Below are positions 1 through 9,198 of a stretch of 63,983 nt of DNA, in pieces. The position numbers and the translations under genes were made by a program. Every line of letters begins with the position of its first letter. The stretch's first letter is position 1. The notes beneath the pieces are model-generated. The model saw nothing but the letters and a program-made list of their open reading frames with translations. It did not search any database and was not told where the DNA came from. This DNA comes from an uncultured Colwellia sp. (GTDB lineage: Bacteria; Pseudomonadota; Gammaproteobacteria; Enterobacterales; Alteromonadaceae), in the NCBI GenBank assembly GCA_913063325.1, contig CAJXYE010000022.1:1-63983 (forward strand), written 5' to 3'.

Positions 1-91
1 AAAGTAACTCATACGATGGGTTATAAACAACTTCGTTAACATCGTTGATGCCGTATTGTGACAAATCAATTGAGTTTATTGGGGCGGTCAT
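1..91 (-). CDS. pckA: ATP-dependent phosphoenolpyruvate carboxykinase, N-terminal fragment
   Basis: Only the first 30 codons lie in the window, read leftwards from the ATG at 91-89. The peptide contains YGINDVNEVVYNPSYELL, which matches the N-terminal signature of the ATP-type PEP carboxykinase of enterobacteria (YGISDVHDIVYNPSYDLL in E. coli, from memory). The family decarboxylates and phosphorylates oxaloacetate to PEP, the committing step of gluconeogenesis, in the cytoplasm. An AGGAG lies 10 bases upstream of the ATG. The gene order hslR-hslO-pckA on one strand is the familiar gammaproteobacterial one, which supports the call. The catalytic part lies beyond the window edge. Confidence 0.85.
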   Translation of the reverse strand, partial: MTAPINSIDLSQYGINDVNEVVYNPSYELL

Positions 92-152
92 AGCAAGTTC
101 ACTCCTAAGTATGACAAATTCTAATTAAGTAATATAAGTGATGAATCACGTT

Positions 153-166
153 CTGAAAGTTTTCAG
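153..166. promoter_or_regulatory. Cra/FruR-like palindrome in the pckA leader, site 1
   Basis: CTGAAAGTTTTCAG is a palindrome with arms CTGAAA and TTTCAG around a central GT. The arms TGAAA/TTTCA equal those of the Cra (FruR) operator of enterobacteria, whose centre is usually CG. Cra is a known activator of pckA in E. coli. The site lies 62 bases upstream of the pckA start. Assignment to Cra is inference; the palindrome itself is plain. Confidence 0.4.
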
Positions 167-230
167 GCTGTCTTCATTATGGGTATTTTAAGATAATAGT
201 GAACAAAACGAAAGTAAAAAGTTCTTTAAT

Positions 231-244
231 ATGAAAGTTTTCAT
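231..244. promoter_or_regulatory. Cra/FruR-like palindrome in the pckA leader, site 2
   Basis: ATGAAAGTTTTCAT repeats the same 12-base core TGAAAGTTTTCA as the site at 154-165, 78 bases away. Two identical palindromic cores in one leader suggest a real operator pair. A related palindrome, TGAAACTTTTCA, lies at 445-456 inside the 3' end of hslO. The rest of the 333-base gap between pckA and hslO (92-424) shows no ORF and no clear terminator. A 9-base inverted repeat (309-317 with 346-354) has a long spacer and no T-run. Confidence 0.4.
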
Positions 245-424
245 TATAAGCAACATGAATGGTGGCGATGAAAACTATATCTCTATGGACTTAATTGTGC
301 TGAGGCTAGGTAATTAAAGGGGTTTGTTGATGTATATTGTTAGCCTTAATTACCACTATGTGGAATAAGTGATAATCAAGGCAGGGTATTTTAACGTAGA
401 ATGATTAAAAAATGCACTGCTTTA

Positions 425-1297
425 TTAATGATTAACTTTCGAAGTGAAACTTTTCAGGCTAAGTTCATCAAAGTCGTAAGTCGTAATGCAATAATCACAA
501 GTCATTGAAATTTTTCCTTGCTCAGCTAGTATAGCTTTGATCTCACTTGGCTCTATTTGAGAAATAGCGGATAAACATTTATCTGCAGAACAACCACATA
601 GGTAACTAACGGGTTGAGGCTCAAAAATATTTACTTTCTCTTGATGGTATAAGCGGTAAAGTAATGCTTCTGCTTCTAAAGAAAATATCTCTTCACTTTT
701 AATGGTATTAGTAAGCTGACATAAGTGCTCAAAGTCACTTATCTGTTGCTCTTTGTTTTCAATGCTACCATCTCCATCGGGTAATAGTTGTACTAAAGCG
801 CCAGCAGATAATTGCTGTTCAGTATTACTAAACAACCAAATTTTAGTCGGAATTTGCTCCGAAACTTCAAAGTAATGGGCTAAACAGTCAGCAAGATTAT
901 CTTTATCTAAAGCGACAACACCTTGATAGGCCTCACCAACTTCTGGACGGATAGTAATAATCATGGTGCCTTTACCTATTAAGGTTTGTAGTGTGTCAGC
1001 GGATGTTTCTTCTGCTATTTTGGCAATGCCACGCATTTGCTGGTTATTGTTGCCACTGACAGACATATAACCAACAGGACCATCACCTTGCAGTTGAACG
1101 GTAATATCACCTTCAAATTTTAATGTTGCGGTTAAAAGGCAAGTTGCACTAAGTAGCTCGCCTAATAATTTTTGAACACCCGCGGGGTAATTATGGTTTT
1201 TAATAATACTTTTAAAGCTACTATCTAATTGTACCAGTTCACCACGGGCATGGGCGTCGGAGAATAAGTAGCGATTTAATACATTGAATTGGCTCAT
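425..1297 (-). CDS. hslO: Redox-regulated chaperone Hsp33
   Basis: The 290-residue product is the usual length for Hsp33, a cytoplasmic holdase that becomes active when oxidants release zinc and form disulfides. The redox switch is visible at the C-terminus: C234-x-C236 and C267-x2-C270, in the family spacing. The N-terminal two-thirds is the substrate-binding/dimer domain. The ATG at 1297 lies 5 bases after the hslR stop, so the two heat-shock genes are almost certainly co-transcribed. pckA follows on the same strand but has its own long leader. No unusual features except the palindrome TGAAACTTTTCA in the last codons (445-456). Confidence 0.95.
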   Translation of the reverse strand: MSQFNVLNRYLFSDAHARGELVQLDSSFKSIIKNHNYPAGVQKLLGELLSATCLLTATLKFEGDITVQLQGDGPVGYMSVSGNNNQQMRGIAKIAEETSADTLQTLIGKGTMIITIRPEVGEAYQGVVALDKDNLADCLAHYFEVSEQIPTKIWLFSNTEQQLSAGALVQLLPDGDGSIENKEQQISDFEHLCQLTNTIKSEEIFSLEAEALLYRLYHQEKVNIFEPQPVSYLCGCSADKCLSAISQIEPSEIKAILAEQGKISMTCDYCITTYDFDELSLKSFTSKVNH

Positions 1298-1302
1298 GGT
1301 TG

Positions 1303-1707
1303 TTAGATCCTTTCTTTAAATTCACGTAGTTTTCTACGTTGTTTTTTATCTGGTTTAGTGTCGCTAGCAGGACTCAGTAATATGCCTTGCTTACGTGCTA
1401 GGGAGTTTTTCTCTCGAGTTGCAATGCTTTGTTTGCTTTCTTGATATAAGGTTTGTGCAAAAGTAGCATCACTACGTTTATCAGCTAAGGCAATAACCGT
1501 GATTTCTTTTTCTTCAAAGCCTTGTCTTATCTTTATTATATCACCGATTGATACGGCTTTTCCTGCCTTAGTGCGTTGGCCATTGTAAAAAATCTTTCCG
1601 CCATCAATCATTTGTTTGGCAATAGCGCGAGTACGATAAAATCTAGCAGCCCACAGCCATTTGTCTAATCGAGTTGAGTGAGTTTGAGGGGTCTTACTTA
1701 TTGACAT
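1303..1707 (-). CDS. hslR: Heat shock protein 15, S4-domain ribosome-associated factor
   Basis: The 134-residue basic protein has an S4 RNA-binding domain near residues 13-70 (RLDKWLWAARFYRTRAIAKQ, then a GKIFYNGQRTKAGKAV segment) and a Lys/Arg-rich tail. Hsp15 binds 50S subunits that still carry nascent chain and tRNA after premature dissociation and helps to recycle them. Its length, the S4 domain at the start and its place directly ahead of hslO all fit the family. It is the first gene of the leftward pair and is divergent from gspC. Confidence 0.93.
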   Translation of the reverse strand: MSISKTPQTHSTRLDKWLWAARFYRTRAIAKQMIDGGKIFYNGQRTKAGKAVSIGDIIKIRQGFEEKEITVIALADKRSDATFAQTLYQESKQSIATREKNSLARKQGILLSPASDTKPDKKQRRKLREFKERI

Positions 1708-2008
1708 AATAAACCTAACAGCTGGAACTTATATAAAAAGAATGGGTCTTAAATTATTATATACCCGTTATCATGCAAAGTGCACTCTGAAACCCGTATC
1801 TTGGTTAGTAACAGCTAGAACAGTAATTATTTACCTACCTATAGCTTTTTTGTTACTACTTTATTTGCTCAAATAGGTTAAAAAGTCCGGCTATGACTTG
1901 TTGCTGGCCTTGTGGTCAAGTATCATTCGTATTTACGTAACAAAAATATAACATAGGGCTATGGCTATATATGTTAGATTTTTCAAAAGAATAACAATAT
2001 AAATAGCT
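1708..2008. other. Intergenic region between divergent hslR and gspC
   Basis: This 301-base AT-rich stretch must carry the promoters for hslR (leftward) and for the gsp operon (rightward). I see no ORF with family resemblance, no strong hairpin and no -35/-10 pair convincing enough to mark. An AT-rich run (tatatatgtta) near 1968-1978 could hold a -10 for gspC. Confidence 0.4.
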
Positions 2009-2935
2009 ATGGTACTTCCCACTAATATGACAGCTTTCAAATCCATTCTCATGCTACTTTGTCATCGACGTGCTGCGCAATTAGTCATTGCATTGCTATT
2101 AGTATACATAGCCTATATAAGCGCAAAGATAACTTGGTTAGTGGTACCACAAAATCAATTAAGTCATAATACTTCGATTAATAACAACTCACAAAACTTC
2201 AACGGCAATAAAGAAAGTAAGACAATAAATGTGGCTAATATTCAAAAACTGAATCTTTTTGGCCAATATAATGAAAGTATTGACGAAGAAGCTCTGCTTG
2301 AAATGAGCGATGTACCTGAAACAACATTAAATTTAACCTTGACTGGTCTGGTTGCCAGTGATGATAAGTCTATCGCAGCGGCTATTGTTGAAAATCAGGG
2401 ACAACAAAATACCTATGGCATTGGTGATACTATTATTGGTACACGGGCCACTCTTGAGCAAGTATTGATGGACCGAGTGATCATTAAACAGTCAGGTCGA
2501 CTGGAAACTTTAATGCTTGATGGTTTTGACTACAACCAGACAGTGCCAAGAAAACCTCGACCAGCACTGGCCTCAAAACCTCCGCGTTTAGGTGTGGTTG
2601 ATCAACGTAGTAATAAAGAATTAACGGCAACAGCTAAAAACCTTCGCAATGAACTTTCTAATAATCCAGAAAAAATAGGTGATTATTTACGTATATCACC
2701 GAAACGTAAAAATGGAAAAGTAGTAGGCTACATATTACGTCCTGGTAAAAAAACAGAGTTTTTCAAACAAGCAGGTTTAAAAGCGGGGGATGTGGCTGTT
2801 GAAATGAACGGCTTTGATTTAATTGCCCCTACACAAGCGATGCAAGCAATGGCCGAAATGAAAAAAGCACGTGATATTTCATTATTGGTTAACCGACAGG
2901 GTAATTTGACAGAAATACTGATTAGCTTAGATTAA
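2009..2935 (+). CDS. gspC: Type II secretion protein GspC, inner-membrane clamp
   Basis: GspC links the inner-membrane platform to the secretin GspD. The 308-residue protein has a short cytoplasmic N-terminus, one membrane segment at about 22-44, a periplasmic homology region (about 75-175: LNLTLTGLVASDDKSIAAAI) and a C-terminal PDZ domain (about 215-305: GYILRPGKKTEFFKQAGLKA). This is the standard HR-PDZ layout. The start at 2009 is the first ATG; an in-frame ATG at 2027 (residue 7) is an alternative and would leave the membrane segment intact. It opens the gspC-N operon; 109 bases separate it from gspD. Confidence 0.93.
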   Translation: MVLPTNMTAFKSILMLLCHRRAAQLVIALLLVYIAYISAKITWLVVPQNQLSHNTSINNNSQNFNGNKESKTINVANIQKLNLFGQYNESIDEEALLEMSDVPETTLNLTLTGLVASDDKSIAAAIVENQGQQNTYGIGDTIIGTRATLEQVLMDRVIIKQSGRLETLMLDGFDYNQTVPRKPRPALASKPPRLGVVDQRSNKELTATAKNLRNELSNNPEKIGDYLRISPKRKNGKVVGYILRPGKKTEFFKQAGLKAGDVAVEMNGFDLIAPTQAMQAMAEMKKARDISLLVNRQGNLTEILISLD

Positions 2936-3044
2936 AAGTCTGAGTTAATAGAATTAATTAACGTAACAATTAAGCTATATACTGAACTATAAAGACTTTC
3001 TTTTAACGATTGTCTAATAAAATAATACAGCAGAGATACTCATA

Positions 3045-5138
3045 ATGATGAAAAAGTTTTTACTAATTCTAACGACAGCAATAGCCATCAATTGCTTATG
3101 TTTCGTTGGTCAAGCCAGTGCAGGGCGATACTCTCCAAGCTTTAAAGGTACTGAAATCAGCGAATTCGTTACTATAGTCGGTAAGCACTTGAAAAAGACT
3201 ATGATTATCGATCCTAATGTTCGCGGAAAAATTAATGTCCGTAGCTATGATATGTTAACAGAAGAGCAGTATTATCAATTTTTTCTTAATGTTCTTGAAG
3301 TCTATGGTTATGCCGCGGTAAAAATGGACAATAATATTGTCAAAATCATTCGTAATAAAGATGCTAAAACGGCCGCTATCCCGGTAATCGGTGATAATAG
3401 TAATATTATTGGTGATGAAATGGTTACCCGTGTCGTTGAAGTAAAAAATGTTACGGTACGTGAATTAGTACCTCTTTTACGACAATTATCAGATCAAGCC
3501 GGTGGCGGTAATGTAGTAAATTACGACCCAGCAAATGTGATTATGTTAACGGGTACGGCGTCAACCGTTAATAGACTGGTTAAAATAATTGAACGTGTCG
3601 ATAGAGCTGGCGATCAAGATGTTGAAATCATCAAACTTAAATATGCATCCGCGGGTGAAATGGTGCGTATTATTGAAGCGATGAACAAACCAACTAGCGG
3701 CAAAGCGGGTCAACCGACTTTCTTAATTCCTAAAATTGTTGCTGATGATAGATCAAATAGCGTTATTGTCAGTGGTGAAGTTAAAGCGCGAGAACGGGTA
3801 ACTCGTTTAGTCAAACGTTTAGATAGCGAATTAGAAAGCAATGGTAATACTTATGTTCATTACCTGAAATATTCTAAAGCTGAAGATTTAGTTAAAGTAT
3901 TACAAGGCGTTAGCGATTCTATTTCTTCAGAAACAAAACCAGCGACGTCAAAATCACGCAGCAGTAAAAAGCGTAATGTCAGCATTGAAGCGCACGAATC
4001 AACCAATGCCTTAGTGATTACCGCACAGCCTGATATGTTGCGCTCTTTAAAGGAGGTTATTCGTCAACTCGATAAACGTCGCGCGCAAGTCTTAGTTGAA
4101 GCTATTATCGTTGAAGTTTATGAGACAGATGGCGTTAGCTTAGGTGTGCAGTGGTATAACGAAGCGGGTGGTTTTACCCAGTTTACCAATGGCCCTGCCA
4201 GTATTTCTTCGATTGCTGCCGGTGCTAAAGCTGCTGAAAGTACGCCGGGAAATACTGTTACCACGATTGATTCTAATGGTAACCCGGTAACAACGACTAA
4301 TCCTTCTACTGATGGTGACTACAGCATAATTGCGCAAGCACTCGGTAATGTGAGTGGCATGATGTTTGGTATTGCTAAAAATGATTGGGGCGCGATTGTG
4401 CAAGCGGTTAGCGCAGATACCAACTCAAACATTTTAGCCACTCCAAGTATTACAACCTTAGATAACGAAGAGGCATATTTTATTGTCGGTCAAGAAGTAC
4501 CAATTATTACCGGTTCAGCAACGGGCGATAATAATTCTAACCCATTCCAAACCGTAGACCGTCAAGAAGTGGGCATTAAACTTCGTGTTACACCACAAGT
4601 CAATGAAGGTAATGCGGTACAGCTTACCATCGAACAAGAAACGTCTTCGGTTAGTGGTAATACCGGTGTTGATATCTCTATCAACAAAAGAGAGATTAAA
4701 ACCACAGTGATGACTGATAGTGGTGATACTGTGGTGCTTGGTGGTTTGATTGATGAAGATGTTCAAGAGAGTGTGCAAAAGGTACCAATCCTTGGTGATA
4801 TCCCTTTTATTGGTCACTTGTTTAAATCAACTAGCAATAGTACGCGTAAACGTAATTTAATGGTCTTTATACGTGCGACTATTGTCCGAGATTCTGCGTT
4901 TATGACAGAAATCAGTGAGTCTAAGTATAACTACATTCGCGCCGATCAAATTCGTAAACACGAAGAAGGTTTGTCATTAATGAGTAATGAAAATATGCCC
5001 ATTTTACCGCAGTGGCAAGACAACTTAACGTTACCACCATCATTTAATGAATATCAGAAAAAGCTTGATGAAAAAAATATTGAACTGCCTAAACCGCCGA
5101 CAGCTAAAGAAGGCGTCGCTGCGGAAGAGAAGCAATAA
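3045..5138 (+). CDS. gspD: Type II secretion outer-membrane secretin GspD
   Basis: GspD forms the multimeric outer-membrane channel of the type II system. The 697-residue precursor has a signal peptide (residues 1-26, cleavage after QASA), an N0 domain (about 30-110), N1-N3 modules (about 125-350) and the C-terminal secretin core, including the conserved [16 protein letters not shown] near residues 579-594. A Ser/Thr/Asn-rich loop (about 375-430) lies between the last N module and the core, as in other GspDs. About 60 residues follow the core, a possible S-domain for pilotin contact. Its stop overlaps the gspE start by one base (TAATG). Confidence 0.96.
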   Translation: MMKKFLLILTTAIAINCLCFVGQASAGRYSPSFKGTEISEFVTIVGKHLKKTMIIDPNVRGKINVRSYDMLTEEQYYQFFLNVLEVYGYAAVKMDNNIVKIIRNKDAKTAAIPVIGDNSNIIGDEMVTRVVEVKNVTVRELVPLLRQLSDQAGGGNVVNYDPANVIMLTGTASTVNRLVKIIERVDRAGDQDVEIIKLKYASAGEMVRIIEAMNKPTSGKAGQPTFLIPKIVADDRSNSVIVSGEVKARERVTRLVKRLDSELESNGNTYVHYLKYSKAEDLVKVLQGVSDSISSETKPATSKSRSSKKRNVSIEAHESTNALVITAQPDMLRSLKEVIRQLDKRRAQVLVEAIIVEVYETDGVSLGVQWYNEAGGFTQFTNGPASISSIAAGAKAAESTPGNTVTTIDSNGNPVTTTNPSTDGDYSIIAQALGNVSGMMFGIAKNDWGAIVQAVSADTNSNILATPSITTLDNEEAYFIVGQEVPIITGSATGDNNSNPFQTVDRQEVGIKLRVTPQVNEGNAVQLTIEQETSSVSGNTGVDISINKREIKTTVMTDSGDTVVLGGLIDEDVQESVQKVPILGDIPFIGHLFKSTSNSTRKRNLMVFIRATIVRDSAFMTEISESKYNYIRADQIRKHEEGLSLMSNENMPILPQWQDNLTLPPSFNEYQKKLDEKNIELPKPPTAKEGVAAEEKQ

Positions 5139-6667
5139 TGTCTGATGAAGTAGCAGTAACTGCAAGTGATGAGCTTGATAAAGAGCAAGTAAGCAGTAGT
5201 TGGTTATTACCATTTTCGTTTGCTAAACGACACAATGTCCTTATTTCTACTAATGAAGACAGTGGTGGCTATATTTTACACTGCTTAGCCGATGTTAATT
5301 TTGATATTATCTTGGAAGTACGTCGCCTACTCAAAGCGCCATTTGATTTTGATTTTTTGCAGCCAACAGCTTTTGAGTTGTTACTTACCCAAGCTTATCA
5401 AAGAGACTCTTCTGAGGCTCAGCAGATGATGGAAGATATTGGTAATGAAGTTGATTTATATTCTCTTGCCGATGAGTTTACCGAAAGCGAAGATTTACTT
5501 GAAAACGAAGATGATGCGCCAATCATTAAGCTGATTAATGCCATGCTTAGTGAAGCCATTAAAGAGGGTGCTTCAGATATTCATATTGAAACTTTTGAAA
5601 ATACCTTACAAATTCGTTTTCGCGTTGATGGGGTTTTACGAGAAGTACTTAAGCCCAATCGAAAATTAGCCTCTTTATTAGTTTCACGTATAAAAGTGAT
5701 GGCAAAACTCGATATTGCTGAAAAGCGTATTCCACAAGATGGTCGGATCTCATTGCGTATAGGTGGCCGCGCTGTTGATGTGCGAGTTTCAACTATGCCA
5801 ACAGGTCATGGCGAACGTGTGGTATTACGGTTATTAGATAAAAATGCAGCTCGCTTAGATTTGAAAGATTTGGGGATGACAGATAAAAATCGTCGCAATT
5901 TCTCTAAGCTTATTGAAAAGCCTCATGGCATTATCTTAGTTACAGGGCCAACCGGCTCAGGTAAAAGTACCACGCTTTATGCGGGTTTAATGCAAATTGA
6001 TGCCAAAGAACGTAATATTTTAACCTGTGAAGACCCGATTGAATATGCCATTGAGGGCATAGGGCAAACGCAAGTGAATACTAAAGTCGATATGACCTTT
6101 GCTCGTGGATTACGTGCCATTTTACGTCAAGATCCTGATGTGGTGATGGTAGGTGAAATTCGTGATTTAGAAACCGCGCAAATTGCCGTACAAGCTAGTT
6201 TAACAGGTCACTTAGTGTTATCAACCTTGCATACCAATACTGCTGCCGGTGCTATAACCCGTATGGAAGATATGGGCGTAGAGCCATTTTTACTGTCTTC
6301 AAGTTTATTGGGTGTGTTAGCACAACGTTTGGTACGAACACTTTGCCAACATTGTAAAGAAAGTCACTTACCTGATGAAGAAGAGCGACATTTATTAGCC
6401 TTAGCGGATGATAACAAAGCAACCATTTATCGCGCTGTTGGCTGTAAGGAATGTAGCTTTAAGGGCTATCGTGGGCGAATGGGGATTCATGAGTTACTAC
6501 CGGTAAATGAAGAAATTCGAGAAATTATTCATAATGGTCATGGTGAGCAAGCTATTGAAAAATATGCCCGTAAAGCCAATGCAAGCATTCGTCAAGATGG
6601 CTTTGATAAAGTCATGCTTGGACAAACCACTTTAGAGGAGGTCTTGCGGATTACTCGTGAAGACTAA
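5138..6667 (+). CDS. gspE: Type II secretion ATPase GspE
   Basis: GspE is the cytoplasmic hexameric ATPase that drives pseudopilus assembly. Walker A GPTGSGKS is at residues 270-277. The Asp box and Walker B follow ([12 protein letters not shown]), then the His box ([12 protein letters not shown]). The GspE-type zinc site is complete: C403-x2-C406 and C436-x2-C439. The N-terminal GspL-binding region spans about the first 100 residues. At 509 residues it has the family length. The start codon shares one base with the gspD stop, indicating translational coupling. It is a paralogue of mshE in this same window. Confidence 0.96.
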   Translation: MSDEVAVTASDELDKEQVSSSWLLPFSFAKRHNVLISTNEDSGGYILHCLADVNFDIILEVRRLLKAPFDFDFLQPTAFELLLTQAYQRDSSEAQQMMEDIGNEVDLYSLADEFTESEDLLENEDDAPIIKLINAMLSEAIKEGASDIHIETFENTLQIRFRVDGVLREVLKPNRKLASLLVSRIKVMAKLDIAEKRIPQDGRISLRIGGRAVDVRVSTMPTGHGERVVLRLLDKNAARLDLKDLGMTDKNRRNFSKLIEKPHGIILVTGPTGSGKSTTLYAGLMQIDAKERNILTCEDPIEYAIEGIGQTQVNTKVDMTFARGLRAILRQDPDVVMVGEIRDLETAQIAVQASLTGHLVLSTLHTNTAAGAITRMEDMGVEPFLLSSSLLGVLAQRLVRTLCQHCKESHLPDEEERHLLALADDNKATIYRAVGCKECSFKGYRGRMGIHELLPVNEEIREIIHNGHGEQAIEKYARKANASIRQDGFDKVMLGQTTLEEVLRITRED

Positions 6668-6684
6668 CTTACTAAGGCTTAATT

Positions 6685-7926
6685 ATGGCAGCATTTGAAT
6701 ACCAAGCGGTAGATAGCCGTGGTAAAACGAAAAAAGGTGTAATCGAAGGTGATACACCTCGACAAGTGCGCGGCTTGTTACGAGATCAAGGCTTAATGCC
6801 AACGGTTGTCACGCCAACTTTAGCTAAACGTAAAACTGAAAATGATAAAGCTGGTTTCACGGCGAGTTTCGGTCAAAGTGCAGCAGGAAAGGTTTCCGCA
6901 GCAGAGCTTGCCCTCATCACTCGACAATTAGCTACTTTAGTTGAATCAGGCTTGCCGTTAGAAGAATCTTTAATGGCGGTTGGTGAACAATGTGAAAAAA
7001 ATCGTATAAAAAGTATGATCATGGGCGTTCGAACCAAAGTGACCGAAGGTTATGGTTTATCGGAAAGTATGGCTGAATACCCAAAAGTATTTAATCGCTT
7101 ATATCGGGCTATGGTCGCTGCGGGTGAAAAGTCAGGTCACTTAGATAAAGTGCTTAACCGTTTAGCTGATTATACTGAGCAACGACAACAAATGCGCTCA
7201 CAACTTATCCAAGCACTGGTTTACCCAATTATTATGACAGTGGTTGCTGTTGGTGTAATCGCTATTTTATTAACGGCAGTAGTACCTAAAATTGTTGGCC
7301 AGTTTGAACATATGGGTGAAAATTTACCTGGCACTACGCAGTTTCTTATTGCCAGTAGTGACTTTCTTCGTGATTATGGTTTAGTGCTAGTAATACTGGT
7401 TGCAGCACTGATGTTATTGTTTTCACAATTGCTGAAGAAACCTGATTTTGAAATGGCCTTTCACAAATATCTATTGCGTATACCTGGTGTAGGTAAAGTC
7501 GCTAGGGGCATTAATACGGCACGTTTCGCTCGCACCCTAAGTATTTTAACGGCCAGCGCTGTTCCTCTATTGGAAAGTATGCGGATTTCGGGTCAAGTAC
7601 TTGATAATTTATACATTAAACAACAAGTAAGTGCCTCTACCGATAAAGTACGAGAGGGGGCAAGCTTACGTGTATCATTGGAGCAAACTAAATTGTTTCC
7701 ACCCATGATGTTGCACATGATTGCCAGTGGCGAAAAAAGTGGCAAATTAGAGCATATGTTAGGTCGTGCTGCTGACAACCAAGATAGAGAATTTGAAGCG
7801 TTAGTGAGTATTTCCTTAAAAGCGTTTGAACCAGCGCTTATGGTTGCGATGGCAGGTGTGGTACTTTTTATTGTGATGGCAATTTTACAACCAATTTTAC
7901 AACTTAATAGCATGGTCGGCGGCTAA
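6685..7926 (+). CDS. gspF: Type II secretion inner-membrane platform protein GspF
   Basis: GspF is the polytopic core of the inner-membrane platform, contacting GspE and GspL. The 413-residue protein shows the two homologous cytoplasmic GspF domains (about 75-195 and 280-400), each followed by hydrophobic membrane segments (about 178-205, 228-250 and 378-405). The start MAAFEYQAVDSRGK is typical. It begins 17 bases after gspE. The paralogue in the MSHA locus is mshG. Confidence 0.95.
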   Translation: MAAFEYQAVDSRGKTKKGVIEGDTPRQVRGLLRDQGLMPTVVTPTLAKRKTENDKAGFTASFGQSAAGKVSAAELALITRQLATLVESGLPLEESLMAVGEQCEKNRIKSMIMGVRTKVTEGYGLSESMAEYPKVFNRLYRAMVAAGEKSGHLDKVLNRLADYTEQRQQMRSQLIQALVYPIIMTVVAVGVIAILLTAVVPKIVGQFEHMGENLPGTTQFLIASSDFLRDYGLVLVILVAALMLLFSQLLKKPDFEMAFHKYLLRIPGVGKVARGINTARFARTLSILTASAVPLLESMRISGQVLDNLYIKQQVSASTDKVREGASLRVSLEQTKLFPPMMLHMIASGEKSGKLEHMLGRAADNQDREFEALVSISLKAFEPALMVAMAGVVLFIVMAILQPILQLNSMVGG

Positions 7927-8005
7927 AAGTGACACGACATTTAACGGTAACTTATTCCTAGAGTAGTTGCCGAAACCTTAATTTATCAGACGTTAGGAAA
8001 GTAGT

Positions 8006-8437
8006 ATGAACATAAAAAAAGTACAAGGTTTTACCTTATTAGAAGTGATGGTAGTTATTGTTATTTTAGGTATTTTAGCCAGTATGGTTGTACCTAACTT
8101 AATGGGTAGCCAAGAGCGCGCTAATATGCAAAAAGCCATTTCGGATGTCACTGCACTAGAGACGTCTTTGAGTTTATATAAAATGGATAACTATGATTAT
8201 CCAACGACAGAGCAAGGTTTAGAGGCTTTAGTTGATCAAACCGATATTGAGCCTGAGCCACGTCGTTTTCCTGAAGATGGTTATATTAAACGTTTACCAA
8301 AAGATCCTTGGGGCAATGAGTATGTTTTATTGAATCCAGGTGAACAGGGTAAAATGGATGTGTTTTCAGTTGGCCCAGATGGTGAAGCCGGTACAGAAGA
8401 TGATATAGGCAATTGGAACTTGGGCGACTTCCAGTAG
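8006..8437 (+). CDS. gspG: Major pseudopilin GspG
   Basis: GspG is the main subunit of the periplasmic pseudopilus. The 143-residue prepilin has a short leader ending in Gly8, then FTLLEVMVVIVILGILAS with Glu at +5. The C-terminal half carries the calcium-site region typical of GspG (DPWGNEYVLL and GPDGEAGTEDDIGNW). After cleavage by a prepilin peptidase, which is not in this window, the mature protein is N-methylated. The gene is followed by 131 bases containing the 84-bp hairpin at 8456-8539, the largest gap in the front half of the operon. Confidence 0.96.
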   Translation: MNIKKVQGFTLLEVMVVIVILGILASMVVPNLMGSQERANMQKAISDVTALETSLSLYKMDNYDYPTTEQGLEALVDQTDIEPEPRRFPEDGYIKRLPKDPWGNEYVLLNPGEQGKMDVFSVGPDGEAGTEDDIGNWNLGDFQ

Positions 8438-8455
8438 TTTCTGTCTTACCTTGTC

Positions 8456-8539
8456 GCTGTAAAACTCAATTAAGGCGTCAATTGTACTCATTGACTAGCG
8501 TCAATTCCGTGCATTTTTCTTGTAATTGGGCTTTACAGC
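8456..8539. repeat. 84-bp imperfect hairpin element, copy 1
   Basis: The element is bounded by perfect 8-base arms, GCTGTAAA (8456-8463) and TTTACAGC (8532-8539). A second pairing, CAATTA/TAATTG, lies inside after a 3-base internal loop. The core at 8484-8512 contains a small TTGAC-tagc-GTCAA stem-loop and is repeated with one mismatch at 35607-35635, at the same offset (28 bases) inside another 84-base hairpin. It lies in the gspG-gspH gap and resembles a REP-type or mini-MITE element. There is no T-run, so it is not an ordinary terminator. Confidence 0.75.
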
Positions 8540-8568
8540 TTAAAGGTAAAACGTAACTTAATTTTCTT

Positions 8569-9198
8569 ATGAAACTAAAAGCATTAGACCGAGCACAATT
8601 AATATCAAAACAACGTGGCTTTACCTTAATTGAGGTAATGGTGGTTGTGGTGCTAATTGGTTTAATGGCCAGTTTGGTGCAATTTAACTTTTCTGGTAAT
8701 AAACCTGAAGATAAGTTAAAGCATGAAAGTGCGCGTTTTGCTGCCATTTTTGAAGTGGCTGCCGATTACGGTATGTTGAATAATATTGAGTTGGGTTTAA
8801 TTGTTAAAAAAGATAGCTATCAATTCCTAGGTTATGACGGTACCCGATGGACTGAAATTCCAGAACAAGACTGGCAAGCTAATGTTACTGTTCCTGAAGA
8901 TATAGTATTAAGCATAGAGCTTGATGATTTACCCATTGAAGAACCCATGCTTTTTGATGCTGATACTTTTAAAGAAAAGGATGAAGATGACTTCACTTTA
9001 CTATCAAAAGAAGAGCAAGAAGAAAAAATAATCCCTCAGGTCTATATTCTTTCTGGCGGCGATCTAACGCCTTTTAGTGTTACTTTTCGTTTAAATGAAG
9101 AGTTAACTTTTACTGATGATGCTCAAGATTTAGCTTACCGCGTTACTGGTATCTATAGCATTCCGTTAACTATTGAAGGACCCGTTCTCGATGATTAA
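8569..9198 (+). CDS. gspH: Minor pseudopilin GspH
   Basis: GspH is a minor pseudopilin of the tip complex. The prepilin leader ends in Gly, followed by FTLIEVMVVVVLIGLMASLV with Glu at +5. At 209 residues it is at the long end for the family. The excess is an acidic stretch at about 128-156 (KEKDEDD, SKEEQEEK). The start ATG at 8569 gives a 17-residue leader before the cleavage Gly. It follows the hairpin-containing gap, and its 3' end overlaps gspI by 8 bases. Confidence 0.9.
   Translation: MKLKALDRAQLISKQRGFTLIEVMVVVVLIGLMASLVQFNFSGNKPEDKLKHESARFAAIFEVAADYGMLNNIELGLIVKKDSYQFLGYDGTRWTEIPEQDWQANVTVPEDIVLSIELDDLPIEEPMLFDADTFKEKDEDDFTLLSKEEQEEKIIPQVYILSGGDLTPFSVTFRLNEELTFTDDAQDLAYRVTGIYSIPLTIEGPVLDD

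Noticed and set aside
309..354. 9-base inverted repeat GGTAATTAA/TTAATTACC as a terminator
   Set aside because: The spacer is 28 bases and no T-run follows on the leftward strand; too weak to call.
4140..4817. Two open frames opposite gspD (4140-4403 and 4515-4817)
   Set aside because: Antisense shadows with skewed residue content; gspD is clearly the coding strand.
9173..9190. Upstream TTG start for gspI, and similar extended starts for mshD, mshF, lptA, yrbG and mlaD
   Set aside because: Each extension lies in the preceding gene or before the normal leader, while the internal ATG has better signal-peptide or ribosome-binding context.
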